A stretch of 64,000 bases of DNA from Vibrio barjaei. Lineage in GTDB: Bacteria > Pseudomonadota > Gammaproteobacteria > Enterobacterales > Vibrionaceae. The DNA lies in the NCBI RefSeq assembly GCF_001639065.2, contig NZ_LQXO02000009.1, forward strand, positions 333,666-397,665, in the 5' to 3' direction. Below are positions 9,893 through 19,814 of this stretch, one piece after another. A model generated the notes under the pieces. That model did not search any database, had not been told where the DNA came from, and worked only from the letters and a program-made list of their open reading frames with translations. Positions within the stretch are counted from its first letter, which is position 1. Every line of letters begins with the position of its first letter. The position numbers were made by a program, and so were the translations under genes.

Positions 9893-11059
9893 ATGAATTT
9901 GCATGAATATCAAGCCAAACAGCTGTTTGCAGAATTCGGATTGCCTGTACCAGAAGGCTACGCATGTGACACCCCACAAGAAGCGTTCGAAGCCGCTGGT
10001 CGTATCAGTACTGAAAAGAAAGTAGTCAAATGTCAGGTTCACGCTGGTGGCCGCGGTAAAGCGGGCGGCGTTGAACTTCACGATACCAAAGACGGTGTTA
10101 AAGAGTTTGCTCAAAAGTGGCTAGGCAAAAACCTAGTGACTTACCAAACAGACGCCAATGGTCAGCCAGTTACAAAAATCCTAGTAGAAGAAGCATCAAA
10201 TATCGCTAACGAGCTGTACCTTGGTGCAGTCGTTGATCGCGCTTCACGTCGTATCGTTTTCATGGCATCAACAGAAGGTGGTGTGGAAATTGAGAAAGTA
10301 GCAGAAGAGACACCTGAACTGATTCATAAAGCAGCAATCGATCCATTGGTTGGTCCTCAAGCTTACCAAGGCCGCGAGCTTGCATTTAAGTTGGGTCTTG
10401 AAGGCGATCAAATCAAACAATTTGTGAAGATCTTTATGGGTCTTGGCAACATGTTTGCACAGTACGACCTCGCCCTACTGGAAATCAACCCTCTTGTTAT
10501 TACTGGCGAAGGCAACCTATTGTGTCTGGATGGTAAGATCAATATCGATTCAAACGCGCTTTACCGCCAACCTAAGCTTCGTGAAATGCACGATCCTTCA
10601 CAAGAAGACGAGCGCGAAGCACATGCCGCACAGTGGGAGCTAAACTACGTAGCTCTTGATGGAAGCATCGGTTGTATGGTTAACGGTGCAGGCCTAGCGA
10701 TGGGTACTATGGACATCGTAAACCTTCACGGTGGTCAACCTGCGAACTTCCTAGATGTTGGCGGCGGCGCGACAAAAGAGCGTGTTACAGAAGCATTTAA
10801 AATCATCCTATCTGACAGCAATGTAAAAGCTGTATTGGTAAATATCTTCGGCGGTATTGTACGTTGTGATCTAATTGCAGACGGTATCATCGGTGCGGTT
10901 GAAGAAGTAGGTGTTGAAGTCCCTGTAGTTGTTCGACTTGAAGGTAACAATGCGCCTCTAGGCTCAAAGAAACTAGCAGAAAGTGGTCTTAATATCATTG
11001 CTGCAAACTCGCTAACAGAAGCAGCGGAAAAAGTAGTTGCTGCAGCGGAGGGCAAATAA
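9893..11059 (+). CDS. sucC: Succinyl-CoA synthetase beta subunit (ADP-forming)
   Basis: Beta subunit of succinyl-CoA synthetase, 388 residues, the standard length. The N-terminal ATP-grasp fold begins [22 protein letters not shown] with the [15 protein letters not shown] nucleotide-binding segment. The C-terminal half contains [16 protein letters not shown] and [16 protein letters not shown], which contact the alpha subunit and the phosphohistidine. Its stop codon overlaps the sucD start by one base (TAATG), giving coupled 1:1 synthesis. Confidence 0.98.
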   Translation: MNLHEYQAKQLFAEFGLPVPEGYACDTPQEAFEAAGRISTEKKVVKCQVHAGGRGKAGGVELHDTKDGVKEFAQKWLGKNLVTYQTDANGQPVTKILVEEASNIANELYLGAVVDRASRRIVFMASTEGGVEIEKVAEETPELIHKAAIDPLVGPQAYQGRELAFKLGLEGDQIKQFVKIFMGLGNMFAQYDLALLEINPLVITGEGNLLCLDGKINIDSNALYRQPKLREMHDPSQEDEREAHAAQWELNYVALDGSIGCMVNGAGLAMGTMDIVNLHGGQPANFLDVGGGATKERVTEAFKIILSDSNVKAVLVNIFGGIVRCDLIADGIIGAVEEVGVEVPVVVRLEGNNAPLGSKKLAESGLNIIAANSLTEAAEKVVAAAEGK

Positions 11060-11931
11060 TGTCTGTACTAATTAATAAAGATACAAAAGTTATCTGCCAA
11101 GGTTTCACTGGTGGTCAAGGTACGTTCCACTCAGAACAAGCGATTGAATACGGAACACAAATGGTTGGTGGTGTATCTCCGGGTAAAGGTGGTCAAACTC
11201 ACCTAGGTTTACCTGTATTTAACACTGTGCGTGAAGCTGTTGAAGAAACGGGTGCAACAGCATCTGTGATCTACGTTCCTGCACCATTCTGTAAAGATGC
11301 GATCCTTGAAGCTATCGATGCAGGTATCAAGCTTATCGTAACTATTACAGAAGGCATTCCGACCCTTGACCTCCTTGATGTAAAAGTACGTCTCGATGAA
11401 GCCGGCGTGGTGATGATTGGTCCAAACTGTCCGGGCGTTATCACTCCTGATGAGTGCAAAATTGGTATCATGCCTGGTCACATCCACAAGAAAGGCAAAG
11501 TGGGTATTGTTTCTCGTTCAGGAACACTGACGTATGAAGCGGTAAAACAGACGACTGATGAAGGCTTTGGTCAGTCTACTTGTGTCGGTATCGGTGGTGA
11601 CCCAATACCTGGTTCTAACTTTATCGACATTCTTAAGCTGTTTGAACAAGATCCAGAGACTGAAGCGATCGTAATGATCGGTGAAATCGGTGGTACGGCA
11701 GAGGAAGAAGCGGCGGCGTTTATTAAAGATAACGTCACGAAGCCAGTAGTGTCTTACATTGCTGGTGTTACAGCTCCTCCAGGTAAACGTATGGGCCATG
11801 CTGGTGCGATTATCTCTGGTGGTAAAGGTACCGCTGAAGACAAGTTTGCAGCATTAGAAGCAGCAGGCGTTAAAACGGTTAAGAGCCTAGCCGATATCGG
11901 TAAAGGTCTGCGTGAAATTACTGGTTGGTAA
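11059..11931 (+). CDS. sucD: Succinyl-CoA synthetase alpha subunit
   Basis: Alpha subunit, 290 residues, which binds CoA in an N-terminal Rossmann domain ([19 protein letters not shown]) and carries the phosphorylated active-site histidine in [18 protein letters not shown]. With SucC it converts succinyl-CoA to succinate while making ATP. It is the last gene of the sdh-suc cluster and is followed at once by a strong terminator. Confidence 0.98.
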   Translation: MSVLINKDTKVICQGFTGGQGTFHSEQAIEYGTQMVGGVSPGKGGQTHLGLPVFNTVREAVEETGATASVIYVPAPFCKDAILEAIDAGIKLIVTITEGIPTLDLLDVKVRLDEAGVVMIGPNCPGVITPDECKIGIMPGHIHKKGKVGIVSRSGTLTYEAVKQTTDEGFGQSTCVGIGGDPIPGSNFIDILKLFEQDPETEAIVMIGEIGGTAEEEAAAFIKDNVTKPVVSYIAGVTAPPGKRMGHAGAIISGGKGTAEDKFAALEAAGVKTVKSLADIGKGLREITGW

Positions 11932-11941
11932 TTCGACGTAT

Positions 11942-11981
11942 AAAAAAAGCCCCTGCCTTGAAAAAGGCAGGGGCTTTTTTG
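11942..11981. terminator. Strong bidirectional terminator after sucD
   Basis: A 17-bp stem AAAAAAGCCCCTGCCTT (11943-11959) / AAGGCAGGGGCTTTTTT (11964-11980) with a short GAAA loop. The A- and T-runs allow termination from both sucD and the convergent znuB. Confidence 0.93.
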
Positions 11982-12008
11982 TGCAGGGGCTTACATTGTA
12001 TTGACGGG

Positions 12009-12794
12009 TTAAGCTCTCGATGGAACCAACTGTGCCAGTAAGAAAAAGCTTGCGGCACTGATGACCACCGATGGGCCAGCCGGTGTGTCATAAAACCAAG
12101 ATAAACTCAGGCCACAAAATACTGAGATGATGCCAATAAACGAAGCGGTGATTGCCATCTGCTCTGGTGTCACGGTAAATTTTCTCGCTGTCGCAGCGGG
12201 AATGATCAATAGCGACGTCATGATTAACGCGCCAACGAATTTCATACCTATAGCGATAACTAACCCGACCATTAACATAATGATAAGACGCATTAGGTCT
12301 ACATTGACGCCTTCAACTGCGGCTAGATCCTCATTAACCGTGGTAGAGAGCAGTGGTCGCCAAAAGACGAACAGCAAGGCGCCTATGACTGCCACTCCAG
12401 CATAGATATACACTAAGTCAGTTGGCGATACCGCAAGCAAATCACCAAACAAATAACTCATCAAGTCTACTCGGATGTTATCCAAGAAGCTGACGGCAAC
12501 TAAACCTAACGACAATGCACTGTGCGCGAGAATACCGAGCAGTGTATCTGTGGCAACCAGTCGTTGTTTCTGCAAGGTCACTAAGATAATAGCTAAAGCC
12601 ATGCAGCAGACAATCAGGGCTAAATAGAGATTGATATCCAGTAGAAAACCCAATGCGAGCCCCATTAGTGAAGCATGGGCCAGTGTATCGCCAAAATAGG
12701 CCATACGACGCCATACGACAAATGAGCCAAGAGGTCCGGCAATTAAAGCAATACCTATACCTGCGATAATAGAAGGTAGTAAGAACTCAATCAT
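12009..12794 (-). CDS. znuB: Zinc ABC transporter permease
   Basis: Inner-membrane permease of the ZnuABC high-affinity zinc importer (ABC-3 family), about 261 residues, almost entirely hydrophobic helices ([36 protein letters not shown]...). The [15 protein letters not shown] segment, which contacts the ATPase, is conserved. I place the start at the ATG at 12794 rather than ten codons upstream, because this ATG overlaps the znuC stop (ATGA) and gives the normal family N-terminus. znuC and znuB form one operon, divergent from znuA. Confidence 0.95.
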   Translation of the reverse strand: MIEFLLPSIIAGIGIALIAGPLGSFVVWRRMAYFGDTLAHASLMGLALGFLLDINLYLALIVCCMALAIILVTLQKQRLVATDTLLGILAHSALSLGLVAVSFLDNIRVDLMSYLFGDLLAVSPTDLVYIYAGVAVIGALLFVFWRPLLSTTVNEDLAAVEGVNVDLMRLIIMLMVGLVIAIGMKFVGALIMTSLLIIPAATARKFTVTPEQMAITASFIGIISVFCGLSLSWFYDTPAGPSVVISAASFFLLAQLVPSRA

Positions 12795-13573
12795 GATGTA
12801 TGTCCGTGGTTGTGGTGAGCACATTGCGAAGCGTCACCCTTCACAGGTTCACCGGACAAATCATGATGATGGTGGGTGTGCTGATGTTGATAGAAAGCGA
12901 GTGTCTCTATAGTTGCACTGCCAAACAGTGCGATATACGACGGGTGCTGCGTGATGGTTTGCGGACTGCCTTGGCAGCAAATATGGTGATGCAAACAGAT
13001 AACGTCGTCGGATTTTGCCATAACGAGATGTAAGTCATGAGAGACCATAAAAACCGCGCAGCCAAAACGGTGGCGCAATGTATCAATGAGTTCATACAGG
13101 TCAATCTGACCTTGAACATCGACGCCTTGCGCAGGCTCATCTAAAACGAGCAAGTCAGGTCTTTGTAATAGAGCGCGTGCTAGCAAGACTCGTTGATTCT
13201 CGCCGCCGGACAATTGATGCATATTACTCTTCATTAAGTGCTCTGCACCGACAAGTTTGAGTGCATCTTGTCTTTCTTGTGCGCTGTATTTTCCGGCAAG
13301 TGCAAGAAAGCGTTCCACGTTAAGTGGAAGGGTGTCATTTAACTTAAGTTTCTGAGGGACGTAACCAATTCTAAGCTTTTTGGCACGGGTAATGTTTCCC
13401 TGAAAGCGAGTTTGCAGGCCAAGCAACACTTTGACTAGTGTCGACTTACCAGCACCGTTTGGGCCAATAAGCGTTAAAATTTGGCCTTTATTTATCGTGA
13501 GGTTTATATCGTCCAAAACCTTACGTTTACTGAACTCAACGGTTACACCGTTCAGCTTTATCAGTTCAGTCAT
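12791..13573 (-). CDS. znuC: Zinc ABC transporter ATP-binding protein
   Basis: ATPase of the zinc importer, 260 residues. Walker A is GPNGAGKST, the signature is [15 protein letters not shown], Walker B is [10 protein letters not shown] and the switch histidine is in VSHDLHLV. The C-terminal tail is His-rich (HQHTHHHHD... AHHNHGHTS), as in many ZnuC proteins, and may bind or sense zinc. It is the first gene of the znuCB operon; a Zur-type box lies about 30 bases upstream. Confidence 0.97.
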   Translation of the reverse strand: MTELIKLNGVTVEFSKRKVLDDINLTINKGQILTLIGPNGAGKSTLVKVLLGLQTRFQGNITRAKKLRIGYVPQKLKLNDTLPLNVERFLALAGKYSAQERQDALKLVGAEHLMKSNMHQLSGGENQRVLLARALLQRPDLLVLDEPAQGVDVQGQIDLYELIDTLRHRFGCAVFMVSHDLHLVMAKSDDVICLHHHICCQGSPQTITQHPSYIALFGSATIETLAFYQHQHTHHHHDLSGEPVKGDASQCAHHNHGHTS

Positions 13574-13597
13574 GAATAGAACTCATTTGCAATTGCT

Positions 13598-13621
13598 TAT
13601 TGTTATAATGTAACATTTCGA
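13598..13621. promoter_or_regulatory. Zur-type operator between znuA and znuC
   Basis: TTGTTATAATGTAACATTT around 13600-13619 is an imperfect palindrome close to the enterobacterial Zur consensus (AATGTTATAATATAACATT type). It lies in the 81-bp gap between the divergent znuC and znuA, where one site can control both. It contains TATAAT at 13604-13609, which could be a -10 element for znuA. The consensus is recalled and the role inferred. Confidence 0.75.
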
Positions 13622-13654
13622 ATCATCACACGCTAGTAGACAATTAGAGGGCAC

Positions 13655-14542
13655 ATGTACCGTTACATTCCGATCTTGGCACTTACTACACTGCTTCCAT
13701 TTAAATCGCAAGCATTTGAAGTACTTAATAGTATAAAACCGTTCGAGATGATTTCCCATGAACTGATTCTGGATGATCAAACGGCTTCTTCGTTGTTAAG
13801 CGCAAACGCCTCACCTCATGATTATGCCTTAAAGCCCTCTGATGTGAAAAAATTACGAAGTAGTGAACTGGTCATTTGGTTTGGTAGCGACCTGGAGAGC
13901 TTTCTTGAAAAGTCTCTTGAGGGGAAAAATAACGTGCTGGAAATTCAAACGGTTCCTGGCTTAGCGTTGAGAGAATATGGCGACGAAGATGGCCATGATC
14001 ACGGTCATGAAGGACACCACCATGGTAGCTACGACCCTCATGTATGGTTAGGGCCTGCACAATCGCGACAGGTCGCAAAAGCCATTACTGCGAAGTTAAT
14101 AGAGCTCGACCCTAAAAACGAAGCCGGCTATTTGGCAAAGCTCAAAGCATTTGAGGCTAACTTAGATGCAACGGAAACGAAGATACAGCAGCAGCTCAAA
14201 CCGATTCAGTCGGAAGGGTATTATGTTTTCCACGATGCTTATGGTTACTTCGAAAGTTACTTCGACTTGAACAATCTAGGTCACTTTACGGTGAGCCCAG
14301 AACGCAAGCCTGGAGCGAAAACACTGATCTCGATTAAAACCACGCTTCGTGAGCAAAATGTGAAGTGCGTTTTCGCTGAACCGCAATATACGCCTGCCGT
14401 GATTCAATCAGTTACTCGTGGCACCAATACTTCTATCGGAACGCTAGACCCACTGGGGACCGACATTAAAGTGGCAGATGGTAGCTATTTCACTTTTCTT
14501 GAGTCAATCTCGACCAATATCGTTGATTGTATGACTCAATAA
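13655..14542 (+). CDS. znuA: Zinc ABC transporter substrate-binding protein
   Basis: Periplasmic zinc receptor of ZnuABC, 295 residues. An N-terminal signal peptide (MYRYIPILALTTLLPFKSQA) precedes the cluster A-I metal-binding fold. Metal-ligand regions are NASPHDYALKPSD, the acidic His-rich loop GDEDGHDHGHEGHHHGSYDPHVWLGP (histidine donor plus capture loop), and FHDAYGYFESYF. The His-rich loop marks it as a zinc rather than manganese receptor. It has its own promoter opposite znuCB, sharing the Zur-type site. A 192-bp gap with a 16-bp palindrome follows. Confidence 0.96.
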   Translation: MYRYIPILALTTLLPFKSQAFEVLNSIKPFEMISHELILDDQTASSLLSANASPHDYALKPSDVKKLRSSELVIWFGSDLESFLEKSLEGKNNVLEIQTVPGLALREYGDEDGHDHGHEGHHHGSYDPHVWLGPAQSRQVAKAITAKLIELDPKNEAGYLAKLKAFEANLDATETKIQQQLKPIQSEGYYVFHDAYGYFESYFDLNNLGHFTVSPERKPGAKTLISIKTTLREQNVKCVFAEPQYTPAVIQSVTRGTNTSIGTLDPLGTDIKVADGSYFTFLESISTNIVDCMTQ

Positions 14543-14698
14543 TTGATCTGTGCCAGATTAATCCTACTTGATGCTTGAGGTGTTAGTTATTTTCTGAATT
14601 TTTCGGATGATGACCATCACCTCTAGCGTGATCCAACAATCATTTATATGAGTGAAGTCACACTATTACTTTCCCTGACTAAGTAAATCTATTAAATT

Positions 14699-14714
14699 AT
14701 CGATAATTATCGAT
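14699..14714. promoter_or_regulatory. Perfect 16-bp palindrome upstream of the AraC-type sensor gene
   Basis: ATCGATAATTATCGAT is a perfect inverted repeat 21 bases before the proposed TTG start at 14735. Its position in the leader or promoter suggests an operator, perhaps for autoregulation. I cannot name the factor. Confidence 0.45.
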
Positions 14715-14734
14715 GCAAATTAACTAGGTTTATT

Positions 14735-17700
14735 TTGACCCATTGCTTTCATTACTCATCAACGAATGTCTTACCGCTACCTCATAAACGCGGCGGAAGC
14801 AGGGGGTTTTCATCATACTTGTTTTGCTTTATAGCAAAACTATTGAGCATGGCTGCGTTGGGGGCTTATTCTGTCACTACATATGCCGTCGAATTACCGC
14901 CAATATTCTACCCACTCACTCTGCAAACCGAAGGAAAGTTTCTTGCTGCGAAACAGCTATTCCCCGGAGAAGAGGGAGGGTTATGGTCTATTGATGTACA
15001 TGATAAAGTGCGATTTTTCGATGGTTCTCGTTTTGTTGAGCTCAATGGTGCATCCTTCAATAGTCGTACCGTTACATTTGCAGATGGCCAGTTTTGGTAT
15101 GCCAGAGATAATCAGCTATTGACTCGCTACCCGCTTGGCAAAGAGCAAGTTGCCTATCAAGTAGAAATCACTGGTAGCATAAAACGTATTGGTCATAGCG
15201 GACCGCGAGTTTGGTTTGCCGACCAAAAACACCTTTACGTTCAGGATATAAATTCGCAGAACTTTTCTCAAATCGACCTAGCTATCTTTGATCGGTTCTA
15301 CAGTGGCTCAAACATTGATATACGTGCCGTTTTGAAAGTTGATGGGACTTGGTTCTTAGGGACAAATGTAGGTGTGTTTAAGTGGCAAGACCAAGCCTTG
15401 ACCCAACTCAAGACCAGCCATAGAGGCATGGTTACCGAATTATTCTATTCGTCCTCAACACGCCAGCTTTTGATAGGATATAGTGCGGGCGTGGAGCAGT
15501 TTTCCTTAGTAAACCAAGAGTCACACTACTATTTACTGAATCGCGCTCATGTACTGACACTCCAAGAATCTACTCAATACTTCTGGGTTGGAACGGAGCA
15601 TGGTTTGTTCCTAATTGATAAAGCAACGTATCGCGCTGAACGTGTAGAACATAACATTAATGACAAGTTCAGTTTATCTGGTGAAAAGATATATGCGTTA
15701 GTATCAGACAAAATGGATGGAATGTGGATCGCCACTGACAATGGCATGCGCTATTTCTCGGAATATGGTGATCTATTTCGCCGTTTTACGGTGTCGTTAG
15801 AAGATGAGCTACAGCGCGTAGAGGCGAAATTGGAAGTCGTAGCAAACCCATTGGGAGGCTACTGGATCATTACGCCATCTGCACTCTATTCAATAGACCG
15901 CAAGGGAATCTCAACACTGGTATTTTGGGGACGTGTATCATCACTGACCCAACAAGACAAACAATTATGGTTAGTGACTGACAGAGGGCTGTTGCAACTC
16001 GACCTTGCCAAATATCGGGTCACGCCTATTCGACAATATATTGATAGCATACCAACACACGTTGATCACTTGGCGATAGGATCGGGCAACAGCCTGTGGC
16101 TGAGTGATGGATTAAGGTTGATGAGCGTAAATACAGTGACTAAAAAAGTCACAGACTTTGGTGACGAATGGGTGGTGAGCAAACATTTACCCGCAAAGGT
16201 CACTGAAATTGAGGTTGTTAATCCAGAGCTCACCGTAGTTGGGACGGACCACGGACTTTATCTGATTGAAAATGGCAAAAGTCACTTTATTAAGCAGAGT
16301 GAACCCTTCGGCAGTGTTATCGAAATTTCCTCTTCTGATGAGCAGGTTTGGGTGGCGAGTGGTTATGGAGCTTTTTCGTTATCACTGCCTAGTCGAGCCT
16401 TTAGGACCCTTCCTTTATTTCACGACAACATTCGTCCAGTATGTATTACTCAAGCGGATGAGCGTGTTTGGCTCGTGACATCAGCGGGGATTTCTGCCTA
16501 TTCGACCTCAGGAGATATCACTAAACATTTTAGTGCGCCTTATGGGCTAATCAATAATGAGTTTATCAATGGCAGTTGCAGTTACAGTCAAAAAAGTGAT
16601 GAAGTGATCGTAGGTTCACGCTACGGCATTGTCGAGTTCAGTTCGAAAGCATTACTTGATGCACAGCTGCCTTTACCGGAAGTCTTAGTGTCGAAGGTAT
16701 CGATTAATAACCAGCCCATTCACCTTGGTGGTGTAGCAGGATTAACACCTAAAGTGGAGTTTGGTGATTCAATTGCTTTGCAGTTAGGTTTATGGCCATT
16801 TGCCCAAGGGAATAACTTGGTCTATCGGATTGGTGATTCCAATTGGCAGCAATTGCAGGGGCAGCAGTTAAATATTGATAAACCAAAGCCCGGGAAGCAA
16901 CATATCGAAATTGCAATATCGGGCGAGCAAAATAGCTCTAGGACCAAAGTGTTCGAGTTCTATGTTCTTACACCTTGGTATATGACAGGGTGGTTTTATA
17001 CCTTTCTCGGTGTGAGCTTTGTTTGTGCTACGGCGATGTTTATCTATTGGCGTTCACGCCGAATACAAGCAATGAATACCGTTCTGAAAACACAAGTTGC
17101 GTTGAAGACGGAACAGTTACAACATCAAAGTCGTGTTTTGGTGGGGAACAATCAGCAACTTAGAAAGGCATTTAATATACGTCATCAAGTGCTTCGAGAA
17201 CTTACGGAGCAGGCGATCAGTCACTCTAAACAGTTTAAGCTAGAAAATTCCAGTTACTCTCACAAAAGCAATGAAGCGAGTGAAAGCCTAAAAAGTGTGC
17301 GTGCTGTGTTTGAAGATAGCAATCAAAAGCCCATGTTATGCTCGGTTATGCGAATCCTAAAGTTTACGCTGGCTGCATGGCAGAAAGAGTTGGACAGCTA
17401 TGGAATCAATGTTGAGTTGGTTAATCACGCCAGTCGCGATATTGTGTTAGTAGACAGTTGTGACTTAGACATTATATTTAACTCAATACTTGCTAACGCA
17501 ATGAGACGTTTGGTTCGTGGTCAAGTCATACGTATTACTCTGGATGACGACCAAGCAAAACTGAGCGTTTGCTTTGAAGATAGTGGTCTACCACTCCCTA
17601 ATTTTAGCGAAAGCAATGCAACTCAGTTAGATACGATGGCCGTTAATCAGTTGGATTTCAGTCCAAGTAGTCTTCCTTTCCACATACATCACTCTGGTGG

Positions 17701-18193
17701 TGAGTTGAAACCTGTAGAGCGAAACGGTCGAAATCGAATTACCATGCGTTGGACTTTGTCAGGTGAGCAGTCAACGACGGGATCGGCAGAGGTGAAGACT
17801 CGCTCTATACTGAATCCAGAGACAGAAATCTCATCAGTTGAAGTAAAAACTGACAAGTATGAAAGCTGGAAACGCCAAGTGACTCAATTGGTATCAGTAC
17901 ACTTTAATGATCCTGAGTTTAGTACCGCTATGGCGTCTAAATCTTTGTTTATCTCCGAGCGCAGTTTTCAGCGTCGCTTTAAATCACTTTTTGGTGCGAC
18001 ATTTACTGACTATCTGACGGATGTGAGAATGGAAAAAGCGTGTGAGATGCTATTACACGGAGAAAAAGTGGCTGACGTGGCGTTTGCTTGTGGTTTCAAC
18101 GACCCGTCATATTTCTCGCAACGCTTCAAACTCTATTTCGGTTTACCGCCCTCGAAATTTGCTGCCATGGATATAGAAGAAACGAGCGATTAG
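14735..18193 (+). CDS. Transmembrane AraC-family regulator with periplasmic beta-propeller sensor
   Basis: 1152 residues with an architecture like hybrid two-component sensors. A hydrophobic signal or anchor lies at ~27-52. Then come about ten ~45-residue repeats of the type xLWxGTxxGLxxxD (e.g. YFWVGTEHGLFLID, GMWIATDNGMRYF, LWLVTDRGLLQLD), expected to form periplasmic two-component-type propellers, and a Y_Y_Y-like domain (~680-745). One membrane helix (~750-772), a coiled linker, a degenerate histidine-kinase ATPase-like region (SILANAMRR, VCFEDSGLPLP) and a C-terminal AraC double helix-turn-helix (~1045-1145, ERSFQRRFKSLFG... VADVAFACGFNDPSYFSQRFK) follow. No phosphoacceptor His motif and no receiver domain were seen. 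The start is uncertain: TTG at 14735, or TTG at codon 29, which has AGGGGG upstream. Its stop overlaps the pxpC stop. The ligand is unknown. Confidence 0.85.
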   Translation: MTHCFHYSSTNVLPLPHKRGGSRGFSSYLFCFIAKLLSMAALGAYSVTTYAVELPPIFYPLTLQTEGKFLAAKQLFPGEEGGLWSIDVHDKVRFFDGSRFVELNGASFNSRTVTFADGQFWYARDNQLLTRYPLGKEQVAYQVEITGSIKRIGHSGPRVWFADQKHLYVQDINSQNFSQIDLAIFDRFYSGSNIDIRAVLKVDGTWFLGTNVGVFKWQDQALTQLKTSHRGMVTELFYSSSTRQLLIGYSAGVEQFSLVNQESHYYLLNRAHVLTLQESTQYFWVGTEHGLFLIDKATYRAERVEHNINDKFSLSGEKIYALVSDKMDGMWIATDNGMRYFSEYGDLFRRFTVSLEDELQRVEAKLEVVANPLGGYWIITPSALYSIDRKGISTLVFWGRVSSLTQQDKQLWLVTDRGLLQLDLAKYRVTPIRQYIDSIPTHVDHLAIGSGNSLWLSDGLRLMSVNTVTKKVTDFGDEWVVSKHLPAKVTEIEVVNPELTVVGTDHGLYLIENGKSHFIKQSEPFGSVIEISSSDEQVWVASGYGAFSLSLPSRAFRTLPLFHDNIRPVCITQADERVWLVTSAGISAYSTSGDITKHFSAPYGLINNEFINGSCSYSQKSDEVIVGSRYGIVEFSSKALLDAQLPLPEVLVSKVSINNQPIHLGGVAGLTPKVEFGDSIALQLGLWPFAQGNNLVYRIGDSNWQQLQGQQLNIDKPKPGKQHIEIAISGEQNSSRTKVFEFYVLTPWYMTGWFYTFLGVSFVCATAMFIYWRSRRIQAMNTVLKTQVALKTEQLQHQSRVLVGNNQQLRKAFNIRHQVLRELTEQAISHSKQFKLENSSYSHKSNEASESLKSVRAVFEDSNQKPMLCSVMRILKFTLAAWQKELDSYGINVELVNHASRDIVLVDSCDLDIIFNSILANAMRRLVRGQVIRITLDDDQAKLSVCFEDSGLPLPNFSESNATQLDTMAVNQLDFSPSSLPFHIHHSGGELKPVERNGRNRITMRWTLSGEQSTTGSAEVKTRSILNPETEISSVEVKTDKYESWKRQVTQLVSVHFNDPEFSTAMASKSLFISERSFQRRFKSLFGATFTDYLTDVRMEKACEMLLHGEKVADVAFACGFNDPSYFSQRFKLYFGLPPSKFAAMDIEETSD

Positions 18194-19131
18194 AGTTTAA
18201 AGTACTGATAAAAGGCGCGTTGTTTGTGGCGTTCGACTTCAAGGTTAGTTAGGTGAAACTCAATGTGGTCGCCAGGCCTTAACTGGGCAAGTCTCGCCAA
18301 GTCTCTGAAAGCGACGGTGCCAAGTTTTTTGTAGCCACCTAACGTTTGTCTATCTTGCAGTAGTATAATTGGCATCCCGTCCGGCGGGAGTTGAACAGCT
18401 CCGCAAACAATACCTTCTGAGATCATCGAACCAACAGCAGGTAAAGACGTACGGGTTGATCCGTTTTCGTTTTCGAGCCTGATACCCATACGATTGCTAT
18501 TGGCTGAAATTCGATATTGCGATGTCAGTATTTCATTGATCGTCTGCGATGGCAGTTGATGGTGTTGAAAAGTGGGGATGAGCCTGAGTCGATAATTGGA
18601 CGTATAACGTGGAATTACCGAATTTGGCATCTTGACTGGTGTGGTGTGGGCTCTATCCGCTATGTTTAATATATCCCCAATAGCGAGTGGTTTTCCTTCT
18701 CCTAGTCCTCCTACTTGGTTTCTTTCAACTGTTGCGACACTGTGTAGAAAAGGCGGAATTTGGAACTCTCCTTGGACCGATAAATACGTTCTTAGCCCTT
18801 GTCTAGGCGTGGATAAGTGTAATTCTTCGCCATCACGTAAACGAAAGGGTTGCCACTGAGGCAAGGCAATACTGCGAGTAGCGTTGATTGCGCGACAATC
18901 AGCTCCGGTAAGAACAGCATCGATATTGCCAATAGCACGCAGCTTTATTCGCCCAAGCAGTATTTCGATGCTGGCGTTGGTCGACGGGTTACCTAACAGC
19001 TTCTGGCCCCAGCAGTGGGCGTGCAGATCACTAACTCCACCAGGACTTAGCCCAAATTGCGCGCAATGGTGGCGTCCAAGATCTTGAATAGTTGCGTGAT
19101 GTCCTTGATTGAGCACTACCAATTTTGGCAT
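18190..19131 (-). CDS. pxpC: 5-oxoprolinase subunit C (biotin-dependent carboxyltransferase-like, AHS2 family)
   Basis: 313 residues of the KipA/AHS2 family: NQGHHATIQDLGRHHCAQFGLSPGGVSD at the N-terminus and GMPIILLQDRQTLGGYKKLGTV near residue 250 are hallmark segments. With PxpA and PxpB it forms the bacterial ATP-dependent 5-oxoprolinase that opens 5-oxo-L-proline to glutamate. The start has TTGGAGG 7 bases upstream and overlaps the end of pxpB. It ends tail to tail with the AraC-type gene, the stop codons sharing TTAG at 18190-18193. Confidence 0.92.
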   Translation of the reverse strand: MPKLVVLNQGHHATIQDLGRHHCAQFGLSPGGVSDLHAHCWGQKLLGNPSTNASIEILLGRIKLRAIGNIDAVLTGADCRAINATRSIALPQWQPFRLRDGEELHLSTPRQGLRTYLSVQGEFQIPPFLHSVATVERNQVGGLGEGKPLAIGDILNIADRAHTTPVKMPNSVIPRYTSNYRLRLIPTFQHHQLPSQTINEILTSQYRISANSNRMGIRLENENGSTRTSLPAVGSMISEGIVCGAVQLPPDGMPIILLQDRQTLGGYKKLGTVAFRDLARLAQLRPGDHIEFHLTNLEVERHKQRAFYQYFKL

Positions 19132-19814
19132 ATCTTGCCTCCAAGGCGAACGAACTCTTGCTTGTCTATTGCTTCGAATCGAACGTTATTTCCAACCTTC
19201 AACTTACTGTCTTGTGGCTGCTGAGGGTTATAAAGTTCAATAGGACAATTACCGATGATTTGCCATCCGCCAGGCGTATCTTGAGGATAAACCGCCGTTT
19301 GATTATTAGCGATACCGATACTTCCTTTTGGAACAAAGTGTCGCGGTGTGACCAGTCTGGGAACTTGGATGGTTTCTGACACCTGAGCTAGAAAAGCAAA
19401 CCCTGGAGCGAAGCCGATAGCGCAAACGGTATAAAGTGTCTGGCTGTGTATTTCAATAATACGCTCAATTGCAAGAGATAAGTCACGAGACATGCTGTCT
19501 AATTCTGGGCCTACCTCTGGCGCGTAGTAGGCGGGTAAAACCGTAATTGACGACGTTGTAGATAGATTTGTTTCGATTAACTTGATGTTTGTGATGAACT
19601 GGTGAAGTTGCTGCTCATTCACTCTTAAAGGATGATATTCCACCAATAGGCTGGTGTAGGAAGGGGTGAGATTGAGTATACCTTCCCCAAATTGTTGCTC
19701 TATCCGGTCGCTGAACTGACGAATCGCATTTGGTAAAGAGAGTTCAATTTCATCGCCAAAGTACACCATAAGTGCCGACTCAGATACCGCAATGATGCGT
19801 AAGTTGGTATTCAT
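19116..19814 (-). CDS. pxpB: 5-oxoprolinase subunit B (AHS1/KipI family)
   Basis: 232 residues of the KipI/AHS1 family. The segments TPSYTSLLVEYHP, YTVCAIGFAPGFAFLAQV, TPRHFVPKGSIGIANNQTAVYPQDTPGGWQIIGNCP are characteristic. It partners PxpC in the 5-oxoprolinase complex. It overlaps pxpA by an ATGA at 19811-19814 and pxpC by 16 bases, so the three genes are translationally coupled. Related proteins in Bacillus inhibit a sporulation kinase (KipI), but the complete ABC set here argues for the 5-oxoproline function. Confidence 0.92.
   Translation of the reverse strand: MNTNLRIIAVSESALMVYFGDEIELSLPNAIRQFSDRIEQQFGEGILNLTPSYTSLLVEYHPLRVNEQQLHQFITNIKLIETNLSTTSSITVLPAYYAPEVGPELDSMSRDLSLAIERIIEIHSQTLYTVCAIGFAPGFAFLAQVSETIQVPRLVTPRHFVPKGSIGIANNQTAVYPQDTPGGWQIIGNCPIELYNPQQPQDSKLKVGNNVRFEAIDKQEFVRLGGKICQNW

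Noticed and set aside
14735..18193. Calling this gene a functional hybrid histidine kinase
   Set aside because: No H-box with conserved neighbours and no receiver domain is visible; the ATPase-like motifs are degenerate, so only an AraC-type sensor-regulator is supported.
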